Positions 17,223 to 22,766 of a stretch of 31,934 bases of DNA are shown here, piece by piece. Within the stretch, counting starts at the first letter, position 1, and every line of letters starts with the position of its first letter. The stretch comes from a virus. Below the pieces are notes generated by a model. That model searched no databases. It was not told the origin of the DNA and saw only the letters and a list, made by a program, of their open reading frames with translations. The translations under genes were made by a program, and so were the position numbers. The stretch spans positions 1 through 31,934 of the IMG/VR virus record IMGVR_UViG_3300037502_000944. One strand, written 5' to 3'.

Positions 17223-17698
17223 AGGTCAGCGCCGAGTTAATCAAACTCGTAAAACACCATGAGGGCGTGAGGCTACGCCCTTATCGGTGTCCTGCGCTGC
17301 TGTGGACGGTCGGCGTTGGCCATGTGATAGACCCGACCCATGCGGCGGTGAAATATGAGGAACGGAAGAACCTACCGATACCCGATGGCTGGGATCGCCA
17401 GCTCACGATGGGAGAGGTGGACGCTATCCTTGCTCAAGACCTTGGCCGGTTTGAGCGCGGCGTGGCCCGACTTTGCCCTGCTGCTGTTAATCATCAAGGG
17501 CAATTTGATGCTCTGGTGAGTTTTGCTTTTAACGTCGGACTTGGAAACCTTCAGCGCAGTAGCATACGGATGCGCTACAACCGAGGCGACATAGAAGGCG
17601 CTGCTGACGCCTTCCTGATGTGGACAAAGGCGGCAGGCAAAGTGCTGCCGGGGCTGGTTAAGCGCCGCAACGACGAACGTGCGTTATTTCTGACTTAA
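17219..17698 (+). CDS. GH24 lysozyme (endolysin)
   Basis: 159 aa; cleaves peptidoglycan between MurNAc and GlcNAc. The N-terminus has the GH24 core: Glu15 in HHEGVRLRPYRCPALLWTVG, then GVGHV. The T4-type triad spacing E-x8-(D/C)-x5-T is met by Glu15, Cys24 and Thr30, so the usual Asp is Cys. The NVGLGN and GLVKRRNDERALF segments are family-typical. There is no signal peptide or SAR helix, so it should need a holin. ATGA overlap links it to the holin gene. Its last 15 nt overlap the convergent minus-strand operon end. Confidence 0.9.
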   Translation: MKVSAELIKLVKHHEGVRLRPYRCPALLWTVGVGHVIDPTHAAVKYEERKNLPIPDGWDRQLTMGEVDAILAQDLGRFERGVARLCPAAVNHQGQFDALVSFAFNVGLGNLQRSSIRMRYNRGDIEGAADAFLMWTKAAGKVLPGLVKRRNDERALFLT

Positions 17699-17854
17699 GA
17701 TCGTCCACTCGCGCAGGAGCCAATCAGCCTCCTCGCCCAACCCCGCCTTACGCATCCGGTCTAATATCTCCAGAAACGTCGGCGGTCGGCGTTGCCCATA
17801 TCCCCACGGGGCTGCCTTTAACTCTTGCTCCAGCGCGTCATCTTCGTCGTTCAC
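17684..17854 (-). CDS. Small terminal protein of the leftward operon (56 aa)
   Basis: Reading leftward from a GTG at 17854 the frame gives 56 residues (starts VNDEDDALEQELKAAPWGYG, ends TILSQK) and stops with TAA at 17684-17686. GGGAGGG lies about seven bases upstream, and the GTG overlaps the previous stop as GTGA. The chain is acidic then helical (LEILDRMRKAGLGEEADWLL). The strong ribosome site and overlap chain support a real gene. It is the last gene of the operon, and its end overlaps the lysozyme gene tail by 15 nt. The function is unknown. Confidence 0.6.
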   Translation of the reverse strand: MNDEDDALEQELKAAPWGYGQRRPPTFLEILDRMRKAGLGEEADWLLREWTILSQK

Positions 17855-17976
17855 CAATAATCCCTCCCGCCCCTAGACGCCCGCCACTCGGGATTAGGGA
17901 CGCTTGCCCACTCTCGGTTAGCCTCGGCGCTACGTTCGCGCCAGAACCGCCATAAAGCCCTTATAAGCCGTTTCAC
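17851..17976 (-). CDS. Small basic Trp/Arg-rich protein (41 aa)
   Basis: A GTG at 17976 overlaps the 183-aa gene stop as GTGA, with GGAGG seven bases upstream. The frame reads VKRLIRALWRFWRERSAEAN and ends GGRDYW, stopping at 17851-17853. It then overlaps the next gene by GTGA. The chain is strongly basic and aromatic. It could be a small DNA- or membrane-binding peptide, but no family is recognised. Coding status rests on the ribosome site and the unbroken overlap chain. Confidence 0.5.
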   Translation of the reverse strand: MKRLIRALWRFWRERSAEANREWASVPNPEWRASRGGRDYW

Positions 17977-18524
17977 GGCAGTGCCTCCACGCTGTAGTTA
18001 TTAGAGGGGGAGCGCCAATCCCTCGGCACTTCCCCTCTGATCCAACTCGGGTCAGCCCATAACAACCTGTTGTTAGGGTAGGCAATCCATTGCCCCGAGT
18101 CCAAAGCGATAATGTGGTGGTCTTTAGACTGATCCGGCACCTCGCTCCACCCACCGTCACACCAGAATACCGTCATCAGGTACGTTCCCGGTCGCTGCAC
18201 CCCGTCACGGCCTATGGCCTTAACCCGGTGGTTACGCAGGAACGCCACCTCTTTGACCTGACAGTTGCGGCTAAAGCTATCCCACCACACCGCCAGCTGT
18301 AACGCCATTTCGGGGCAGGGCTTACTGCACAGCGCGTGGATCGGGATACGCGCCCATTGTGCGCCTGACTCCAGCATGATTTGGAACATGGGGACGCGCA
18401 TGGGTTCAGCGCGGAAGCCGAACACGGTGCAGAGGGTAAATTCGCCTTTGCCCTTTTCATGGTCGTGCAAAAACTCGTTACGCACATATGCCGTGATGTA
18501 CGGCGTGTCAGCCCAGAAGTTCAT
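17973..18524 (-). CDS. Conserved phage protein, unknown function (183 aa)
   Basis: ATG at 18524 overlaps the upstream stop as ATGA. The chain is a mixed alpha/beta protein with several aromatic and Cys residues. Landmarks are NEFLHDHEKGKGEFTLCTVF, a RIPIHALCSK strand, then DHHIIALDSGQWIAYPNNRL near the end. I have seen this pattern in other aquatic phage genomes but know no function. No nuclease or ATPase motif is visible. Its place at the end of the recombination operon suggests an early accessory role. Confidence 0.65.
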   Translation of the reverse strand: MNFWADTPYITAYVRNEFLHDHEKGKGEFTLCTVFGFRAEPMRVPMFQIMLESGAQWARIPIHALCSKPCPEMALQLAVWWDSFSRNCQVKEVAFLRNHRVKAIGRDGVQRPGTYLMTVFWCDGGWSEVPDQSKDHHIIALDSGQWIAYPNNRLLWADPSWIRGEVPRDWRSPSNNYSVEALP

Positions 18525-18709
18525 TTGTTACCCCTTGCTCGGATCGCGTCGGAATCCACCCAACCAAGCGAATCAGTCAGCTCTAAAATCTGCTCTCGTT
18601 CTGCGTTGGCTACTAATTCCGCAAAATCTATTGCCTGTAGATAAGTCATTTTTTCGCCAACAATCCAACTAATTTGCTCGGCAATGTTGTTCAGTTGATC
18701 CCGAGTCAT
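18521..18709 (-). CDS. Small early protein (62 aa), unknown function
   Basis: ATG at 18709 with GAGGGG five bases upstream, overlapping the YbcO-like stop (ATGA). It is a mostly helical, acidic chain (RDQLNNIAEQISWIVGEKMT, then YLQAIDFAELVANAEREQIL). No recognised domain. The overlap chain on both sides supports translation. Confidence 0.6.
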   Translation of the reverse strand: MTRDQLNNIAEQISWIVGEKMTYLQAIDFAELVANAEREQILELTDSLGWVDSDAIRARGNK

Positions 18710-18993
18710 ATCAACCCCTCTTTGTGTAATTGCATGATGGTGCGAGCCATGCCGTCGTAATGGGCTAGGCGCAGTTCGTCACGGGTCATGCCGCTTTTAT
18801 GCGTTCTGCCATCTACTTCGTCGTGGCAGTTGGAACAGCACCAAGCCCCCAAGGCATCGGGTGCCTTTAGGCCCATGCCCGACACGCCAGCCACGCGGAT
18901 ATGCGCCAGCACGACCGTCTCGCTGTTGAAGTTACAGACGCCCGGTATACGCACCGTGCAGCCACGCCCTCGGGCTTCTTTACGCAGGCTCAT
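18706..18993 (-). CDS. YbcO-like nuclease, DUF1364 (HNH / treble-clef type)
   Basis: 95 aa from ATG 18993, with GGAG four bases upstream. An in-frame GTG at 19026 would give a longer N-terminus inside ninB. The family pattern is clear: LRKEARGRGCTVRIPGVCN, a VVLAHIR segment, then GAWCCSNCHDEVDGRTH. Cys12, Cys20, Cys53 and Cys56 are the likely zinc ligands, and His31 and His57 are candidate catalytic residues. YbcO proteins are encoded in lambdoid recombination regions beside ninB, as here. It probably acts on DNA junctions or branches during recombination; the substrate is not established here. Confidence 0.78.
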   Translation of the reverse strand: MSLRKEARGRGCTVRIPGVCNFNSETVVLAHIRVAGVSGMGLKAPDALGAWCCSNCHDEVDGRTHKSGMTRDELRLAHYDGMARTIMQLHKEGLI

Positions 18994-19384
18994 AAGGCTC
19001 CGGTATTGCAATGCCGAACTCGGCACATTTGGTGTCTATAAACGTCAGGTAATCGCTGAATTCTTGTTTGTTCAGCGCCGAGGATCGTTTGAGCGGTCGC
19101 ATACGCTTGCGCCCAAAGCCCTCTAGCGTCTGCCAACCGAAGCATTCCCCGAGCAGCCATTCGTGCACATCGTCCCGCGTAAAGCCGCCTAGCGCCTCAC
19201 CGCCGCCCTCCATGATGGCGGGATACACCACGCCCCACAGGTAAGCGTTTTGCTGATTGGTGCGTGGTTTCTTCCACAGCTCTACGGTCACCGCTAACGG
19301 CTTATTAGGCAGCCCGCTGACCATCCGCAGCACCGAATGGGCTATCTGCTCTGGCGGCGTGTTGGCGGGGAAAATGCGTTTCAT
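18980..19384 (-). CDS. ninB: NinB-family recombination protein (lambda Orf-like)
   Basis: 134 aa from ATG 19384, which overlaps the glycosyltransferase stop as ATGA. An open frame continues upstream to 19465 but the extra residues read as antisense sequence. The NinB pattern is present: a KPRTNQQNAYLWGVVYPAIM core, then DDVHEWLLGECFG, a KRSSALNKQEFSDYLTFID segment and AEFGIAIPEPYEP at the end. NinB/Orf is a recombination mediator that binds single-stranded DNA and SSB and acts in the same pathway as annealing proteins such as ERF. Its neighbour is the YbcO nuclease. Confidence 0.82.
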   Translation of the reverse strand: MKRIFPANTPPEQIAHSVLRMVSGLPNKPLAVTVELWKKPRTNQQNAYLWGVVYPAIMEGGGEALGGFTRDDVHEWLLGECFGWQTLEGFGRKRMRPLKRSSALNKQEFSDYLTFIDTKCAEFGIAIPEPYEPA

Positions 19385-20049
19385 GTGTACGCCCGCCACT
19401 CCTCGGCGTATTCCACATCCTGATAACCGGGGAACCACGGCCCGCCACGGGTCATATGGACGCACACCGGGTCAGGTTCGTCAGCTTTGGTGTGCCAGCC
19501 CTCAAGGTAATTGAAGGTCACCGGCAGCTCGCCAATGTCATCGTCGGCGCACCACTTAAACTGATGAAGATACATCCCGGTTTCGGTGTTCACCAGTTCT
19601 GGCGTCAGGCGCTTGGTTGCCTCATGCTCACAGTTAATGAACATGAATGATGACCAGTTCTTGCGAGCGTAAGGATGCTGCGCCTTGCCATCCATTTTGA
19701 CGGTTTCGGCAGGCTTGTAATCGTGGTGTACCGCAAACACCGCTTTGCTTTTATCAACGTAACGCCATATCTGCGTCAAGTCATGCCGCACCAAGAAATC
19801 GCAGTCCATAAACACCGCCCAACCCTTGTACTCGCAAAGGTACGGGACGAGAAAGCGCGTAAAACTAAACTGCGTTGACGAAAGCGGATCGTCAGGACGC
19901 CAATACAGCCCGACCGCACGCATATACGCTTGGTCAATCGGCTGGATATACACAGGGTTTCGGGCATGGCGTTCAATGCTGCGACGCGCTACCCGATACG
20001 CAATATCCTCACGGCTGTCGTAGCCGATGAAGATGGGAAGTTCCGTCAT
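19381..20049 (-). CDS. Glycosyltransferase with DCD motif (GT-A type)
   Basis: 222 aa. It begins with a Rossmann-like strand, IFIGYDSREDIAYRVARRSI, followed by SSTQFSFTRFLVPYL and FMDCDFL (Asp82-Cys-Asp84), the metal- and sugar-nucleotide-binding DxD motif. Later conserved pieces are YARKNWSSFMFINCEHE, EWRAY and a VHMTRGGPWF segment. It is known among bacterial and phage LPS or surface glycosyltransferases of this pattern. ATG 20049 overlaps the nuclease stop (ATGA), with GAGGA upstream. A glycosyltransferase within an early recombination operon is unusual. It might modify DNA bases, phage proteins or the host surface; sequence alone does not say. Confidence 0.72.
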   Translation of the reverse strand: MTELPIFIGYDSREDIAYRVARRSIERHARNPVYIQPIDQAYMRAVGLYWRPDDPLSSTQFSFTRFLVPYLCEYKGWAVFMDCDFLVRHDLTQIWRYVDKSKAVFAVHHDYKPAETVKMDGKAQHPYARKNWSSFMFINCEHEATKRLTPELVNTETGMYLHQFKWCADDDIGELPVTFNYLEGWHTKADEPDPVCVHMTRGGPWFPGYQDVEYAEEWRAYT

Positions 20050-20516
20050 AATCGTTCCTCAAAATCTATGTACCGCCATGCCAGATACTCGGGCGCAACG
20101 GCGTAAACGTCGTAGTCGTATCCACGTTCCTTATCGGTGATGCGCCGCACCAACCAATCGGGAAACGTGGTTCGTACATCTACCAGCGCCGCTACGGTCA
20201 AACTCGCGTTGACGATGTAGTAGTAATCGGGGCGAGGATCGGCAGCATCAAACGACTTCTTGGCGCAAATAGCAGCCGTCTCAAACGGCCACGCCTCGTA
20301 TTGGAAATCATGCTTGATGTGTTTCACCTCTATCCGCTTGCCCGAGGCATATACGTCGCCCTTGTCGGCGTAGTCTTTGCGGTCAGCAAAGTCTTTCGCC
20401 ATGCGCCGCTTGGGCAACGTCACCGTATGCCCGAGGTTCAGAAGGTAAGTCGCCACTACGATTTCCGCAGGGCGACTTGCCCTAAACCTTGCCTCAAAGT
20501 CAGAAGGGTGTGTCAA
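20046..20516 (-). CDS. PD-(D/E)XK-type nuclease candidate
   Basis: 156 aa. The start is probably TTG at 20516, overlapping the upstream gene by 17 nt; no in-frame ATG precedes residue 39, so a GTG at residue 21 is the alternative. Motif reading: Glu18 in the first helix, then KGDVYASGKRIEVKHIKHD, giving Asp54 and Glu63-Val-Lys65, the classic D-x(n)-E-x-K nuclease core. A hydrophobic strand YYYIVNASLTVAALVDV follows. It lies in the recombination operon beside ERF. Cleavage specificity cannot be read. Confidence 0.6.
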   Translation of the reverse strand: MTHPSDFEARFRASRPAEIVVATYLLNLGHTVTLPKRRMAKDFADRKDYADKGDVYASGKRIEVKHIKHDFQYEAWPFETAAICAKKSFDAADPRPDYYYIVNASLTVAALVDVRTTFPDWLVRRITDKERGYDYDVYAVAPEYLAWRYIDFEERL

Positions 20517-20784
20517 GGTCGTCCCAATTCTTTTCAGTTATCTCGGGCTTCTTGGTTGGCTGGCGCTGCGGTTCGCCAGAACGCGACAGCTTGCCCTCGC
20601 CCTTCGCCTCAAACTTGAGCGACAGGTAGGTATCACCCGTTTTCTGGCTTGTTTTCTTCCAGCCCGACACGTTGAAATCCACGTTGTTAATCACGCACGA
20701 CCCACGGAAGTCGGGGCGCTTGGCGTTCTCGCCCTTGTCGTTCTTAAACAGGACGCCACGCATATTCGGGTCAAACTTATCCAC
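20500..20784 (-). CDS. DUF736-like small protein, possible ssDNA-binding partner of ERF
   Basis: 94 aa from GTG 20784, with an AAAGGAGC ribosome site six bases upstream. It overlaps the ERF stop by 8 nt. The core (RGSCVINNVDFNVSGWKK, then GDTYLSLKFEAKG) resembles the DUF736 family: strand, short loop, W-K, then YLSLKF. It has a disordered, basic/polar C-terminal tail ending in acidic DDLDTPF. The acidic tip resembles the tails of SSB proteins. Immediate coupling to an annealing protein fits a single-strand DNA-binding role, but that is inference. Confidence 0.6.
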   Translation of the reverse strand: MDKFDPNMRGVLFKNDKGENAKRPDFRGSCVINNVDFNVSGWKKTSQKTGDTYLSLKFEAKGEGKLSRSGEPQRQPTKKPEITEKNWDDLDTPF

Positions 20785-21421
20785 GGTTTTGCTCCTTTGC
20801 CATTTGAATGTACTTCTTGATCGCTGACCGCTCCTTTGCCGTCAACACATCTGCCACGGCGATATACAGGTCATGGTCAGGGTTCAGCGCCTCATGCACA
20901 GCCAACACGGCAAGAGCTATATCCTTTTCCTCGGCGTCTAGATCAAACGCGCCACGAAACTGCTGCACGAACTGGTCACGCTTGGTCTGGTCAAACTTCT
21001 TGCCCAGATCGCCACGGGGGTCGTTAGTAAACGTGCGGCCTTGGGCAGCCTCCGCGTCATCGTCAATCTGCGCCAGCCCCACGATGGCTGCGAGAGCATA
21101 GCGACGAGCGTAAGTAATGCCGCTGCCCTGCCCCTGTGGGCTGTTGTCCTTGGTCAGCACGGGCATTTGCCCTGCAATCCATTCGCCGCTGCTGTGCGCC
21201 AACGTAGTGACCAGCATCAAGCCCTGCTCGGTCATCTGCGTGGTCTGGATCACCGACAAACCGTTCGCCGCTAACTGCTTACGGCAGGCGTCCCAACACG
21301 ACGCCAGATCGGCGTACTTGGACTTAAAGAACGGGTTGCTGCTGTCTTTCAGCGCACCCGTGATGTCGGCTTGCGCCTTTGACAGCGCGGCGGCCAATGC
21401 GCCGATGGTTTCACTCTGCAT
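20777..21421 (-). CDS. erf: ERF-family single-strand annealing protein
   Basis: 214 aa. GGAG in AAAGGAGAAGAAG precedes ATG 21421. The family signature is complete: residues 29-39 NPFFKSKYADL, an LSKAQADITGALKDSSN lead-in, LAHSSGEWI (about 74-82) and GSGITYARRYAL (99-110), followed by a DDDAEAAQG stretch. ERF proteins anneal complementary single strands during phage recombination and replication. The downstream genes (DUF736-like, nuclease, NinB, YbcO nuclease) form a coherent recombination operon with it. The C-terminal 80 residues are helical and acidic or polar, as in other ERF proteins. Confidence 0.92.
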   Translation of the reverse strand: MQSETIGALAAALSKAQADITGALKDSSNPFFKSKYADLASCWDACRKQLAANGLSVIQTTQMTEQGLMLVTTLAHSSGEWIAGQMPVLTKDNSPQGQGSGITYARRYALAAIVGLAQIDDDAEAAQGRTFTNDPRGDLGKKFDQTKRDQFVQQFRGAFDLDAEEKDIALAVLAVHEALNPDHDLYIAVADVLTAKERSAIKKYIQMAKEQNRG

Positions 21422-21539
21422 CTTCTTCTCCTTTCAGTTCATCCAATGCCCGGTTACAGGCGTCTATGCGTTCTTGTTCTTCAAGCTGCTGCATCAGCTC
21501 GTCTTGGTGATGCCACCAAGTCATGTCGTCATCGTGCAT
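21411..21539 (-). CDS. Small acidic/Trp-containing protein (42 aa)
   Basis: A frame from ATG 21539 reads MHDDDMTWWHHQDELMQQLE and continues as a Glu/Asp-rich helix (EEQERIDACNRALDELKGEE). AGGAG lies about ten bases upstream, and it overlaps the next gene by 11 nt. A start at ATG 21524 (MTWWHHQ) is also possible. The function is unknown. An acidic peptide before ERF could be a regulator, but nothing supports a specific role. Confidence 0.5.
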   Translation of the reverse strand: MHDDDMTWWHHQDELMQQLEEQERIDACNRALDELKGEEDAE

Positions 21540-21651
21540 GGCTGGCTCGCTCCTCGGCTGCGGTGCAACCGCCGTCACCACACGGGTCACAGGCGGCGGC
21601 AATCAGAAACAGGATGGCGATAGCAATAAATTGCGGGTAGGGGCTTTTCAT
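21529..21651 (-). CDS. Small Cys-rich membrane-anchored or lipoprotein-like peptide (40 aa)
   Basis: ATG at 21651 overlaps the upstream stop as ATGA. The chain begins MKSPYPQFIAIAILFLIAAA, a signal or TM-like helix, then continues C-D-P-C-G-D-G-G-C and a short charged end. Cys21 follows AAA after a hydrophobic core, reminiscent of a lipobox, though the -3 residue is Ala rather than Leu. Three Cys within nine residues are unusual. No good ribosome site is seen, so translational coupling is required. It might be a lipoprotein or a small membrane peptide; not confirmed. Confidence 0.5.
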   Translation of the reverse strand: MKSPYPQFIAIAILFLIAAACDPCGDGGCTAAEERASHAR

Positions 21652-21914
21652 TCCCAACCCCCATTGCGGAGCGCATCAAGGGTGGCAATCTCGTTGAGGG
21701 TAAATTCCTCGCTCTCGGTCAAATCGCAAAGGTCTAATTTGATGTCATGGTTGAGTGCGGTGGCGTACTTATCGCTGTCCAAGTAGATGCCAATGATCGT
21801 GGCTTTTTCCACAAACACGGAATGATCCATGTCTTGGCTGTACTCAACGTCAACTTGGAACTTGTTGCCGAGGGCGTAGAAATCACCGAGGGCGCTGTAT
21901 TTATCCTTGAACAT
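21648..21914 (-). CDS. Early protein of unknown function (88 aa)
   Basis: ATG at 21914 with AGGAG about seven bases upstream. It is the first gene behind promoter-operator A. It is acidic, with a MFKDKYSALGDFYALGNKF start, then a Val/Asp-rich beta pattern and an acidic LCDLTESEEFTLNEIATLDA helix. No family is recognised. It is likely an immediate-early product, perhaps directed at host functions; this is inferred only from position. Confidence 0.6.
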   Translation of the reverse strand: MFKDKYSALGDFYALGNKFQVDVEYSQDMDHSVFVEKATIIGIYLDSDKYATALNHDIKLDLCDLTESEEFTLNEIATLDALRNGGWE

Positions 21915-21930
21915 ATCTGTTGCTCCTGTG

Positions 21931-21967
21931 TTGTGTTTGTCAACGGTTATAGTTTAGTCGTCTAAAC
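21931..21967. repeat. Direct repeat copy A of the promoter-operator block
   Basis: 37 bp. By hand alignment, 32 of 37 bases match the copy at 22346-22382. It contains the operator palindrome at 21952-21967 and, on the leftward strand, a conserved leader containing CGTTGACAAACACAA before the ribosome site. Confidence 0.85.
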
Positions 21968-21978
21968 GGCCAAGTCAA
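21951..21978 (-). promoter_or_regulatory. Leftward promoter with overlapping operator A
   Basis: On the minus strand, TTGACT (21978-21973), a 16-bp spacer and TAAACT (21956-21951) form a sigma70-like promoter. The 16-bp palindrome GTTTAGTCGTCTAAAC at 21952-21967 covers the -10 region, so bound repressor would block polymerase. It drives the 88-aa gene and the operon behind it. The stop codon of the 56-aa gene lies inside this operator. Confidence 0.65.
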
Positions 21979-22132
21979 CAACTTTCTGCGCCTGATCGCG
22001 GCGGCGCTGCTCGTACTGCATCAGCAAACGGCCAGCCGCCAACAATTCAGCCTGCGAGCAGTTGGGGTTCATTCGCAGGATTATCTGGATCAGACGCTCT
22101 ACTGCGTAAGCAAAGTCAGCTTCCATGCTCAT
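21962..22132 (-). CDS. Small helical protein (56 aa) ending inside operator A
   Basis: ATG at 22132 overlaps the 65-aa gene stop (ATGA). The chain is amphipathic helix (FAYAVERLIQIILRMNPNCS, then ELLAAGRLLMQYEQRRRDQA) and ends VVDLAV. The TAG stop is at 21962-21964, inside the operator. No family is recognised; a small helical regulator is possible. The GTT-GAC-TTG codons near its end overlap the -35 box of the next promoter. Confidence 0.6.
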   Translation of the reverse strand: MSMEADFAYAVERLIQIILRMNPNCSQAELLAAGRLLMQYEQRRRDQAQKVVDLAV

Positions 22133-22326
22133 ACGCCACCCCGCACCAGCTTCATCAGCCGCAGCAGTTCCGGCTCCGAAAACTCGCGCAACTGGCGCGG
22201 GCTGATGTATTCGGCAGGACGATCAAGGTTCTGGAGGTGGTAAAGCCCCCACAATCGCCATTTGTGGACGTAGTGCAGGTGCATGGCGTTTTTGGCGGCC
22301 AGCAGCTTTGCAGGTTGCGGTTTCAT
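22129..22326 (-). CDS. First leftward early protein (65 aa), unknown function
   Basis: ATG at 22326 with AGGAG five bases upstream, behind promoter-operator B. The chain is basic and His/Leu-rich (NAMHLHYVHKWRLWGLYHLQ, then EFSEPELLRLMKLVRGGV). No domain is recognised. It is the first gene of the leftward transcript, so it is probably immediate early and under Cro-type control. Confidence 0.6.
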   Translation of the reverse strand: MKPQPAKLLAAKNAMHLHYVHKWRLWGLYHLQNLDRPAEYISPRQLREFSEPELLRLMKLVRGGV

Positions 22327-22345
22327 GTTTGCTCCTATCTGTGGG

Positions 22346-22382
22346 TTGTGTTTATCAACGCCTACAGTTTAGTCGCCTAAAC
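22346..22382. repeat. Direct repeat copy B of the promoter-operator block
   Basis: 37 bp, partner of 21931-21967; five mismatches by hand alignment. It contains operator B at 22367-22382. Confidence 0.85.
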
Positions 22383-22393
22383 TCTGGAGTCAA
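22366..22393 (-). promoter_or_regulatory. Leftward promoter with overlapping operator B
   Basis: On the minus strand, TTGACT (22393-22388), 16 bp, TAAACT (22371-22366): the same geometry as promoter A. Palindrome GTTTAGTCGCCTAAAC at 22367-22382 overlaps the -10. It is likely the main early leftward promoter, divergent from the Cro-like gene's promoter. Confidence 0.68.
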
Positions 22394-22397
22394 GGGG

Positions 22398-22427
22398 TTG
22401 TGCAAAAAAAGTTAAACGAGCTAAACT
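22398..22427 (+). promoter_or_regulatory. Rightward promoter with degenerate operator C
   Basis: TTGTGC (22398-22403), an 18-bp spacer and TAAACT (22422-22427) form a weak promoter pointing to the Cro-like gene. GTTAAACGAGCTAAAC at 22411-22426 keeps one perfect operator half (CTAAAC) and one degenerate half. A start about seven bases after the -10 would fall at or next to ATG 22434, so the message may be leaderless. Confidence 0.5.
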
Positions 22428-22433
22428 GGCGGC

Positions 22434-22601
22434 ATGAACATCCACAAGCTCATAAAACGATACGGCAGCCAACAGGCGTTAGCCGAGGCATTTGGCGTAA
22501 CTAAAGGGGCTGTAAGCCAATGGGTAAAAGCTGGGGCGATCCCGGCTGCTCGGGCATGGCAGCTCAAGGCTGGGCAGGTAAAGCCCCCACAGGGGCGCTA
22601 A
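22434..22601 (+). CDS. Cro-like helix-turn-helix repressor (55 aa)
   Basis: 55 aa from ATG 22434 to TAA 22599-22601. Residues 13-30 (QQALAEAFGVTKGAVSQW) are a textbook helix-turn-helix: Ala-x3-Gly in the turn and a recognition helix with V-S-Q-W. The chain starts MNIHKLIKRYGS, like small Cro/YdaS-type regulators, and ends in a basic tail. It is transcribed away from the leftward operon and preceded by three copies of a 16-bp palindromic operator. No clear ribosome site exists, so leaderless translation is likely. It probably represses the early leftward promoters and itself. No partner CI-like repressor or integrase is visible. Confidence 0.85.
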   Translation: MNIHKLIKRYGSQQALAEAFGVTKGAVSQWVKAGAIPAARAWQLKAGQVKPPQGR

Positions 22602-22628
22602 TGCGTTTTACGGAACCCAGAAACGACA

Positions 22629-22668
22629 AACCCCCAGTTACGGGGGTTGACGCGGCAGGGGGGCTGCC
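22629..22668. other. Two adjacent hairpins in the gap after the Cro-like gene
   Basis: The 165-base gap 22602-22766 holds no convincing gene. A perfect 7-bp stem AACCCCC/GGGGGTT (22629-22635 and 22642-22648, six-base loop) is followed by GGCAG/CTGCC (22654-22658 and 22664-22668). Neither has a rightward U-tract. On the minus strand the first stem is followed by a modest T-rich run. They could be a leaky terminator or attenuator separating the repressor gene from replication genes. Confidence 0.4.
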
Positions 22669-22766
22669 ATACGCTTTCGGTGTTGCAGAGCGTAGCGGAA
22701 GGTTAAGGGGGGAGTCCTTGACCTGTCAACCGCTACGCATGGTTTTTCTAACTATGCGGAGACATT

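Noticed and set aside
21529-21651. Cys-rich 40-aa peptide as an Rz1-type spanin
   Set aside because: It lies in the early leftward operon, far from the lysis genes, and lacks the Pro-rich body.
22434-22601. Lysogeny module with CI and integrase
   Set aside because: Only a Cro-like protein is visible; no second repressor, recombinase or att-like repeat was found in the window.
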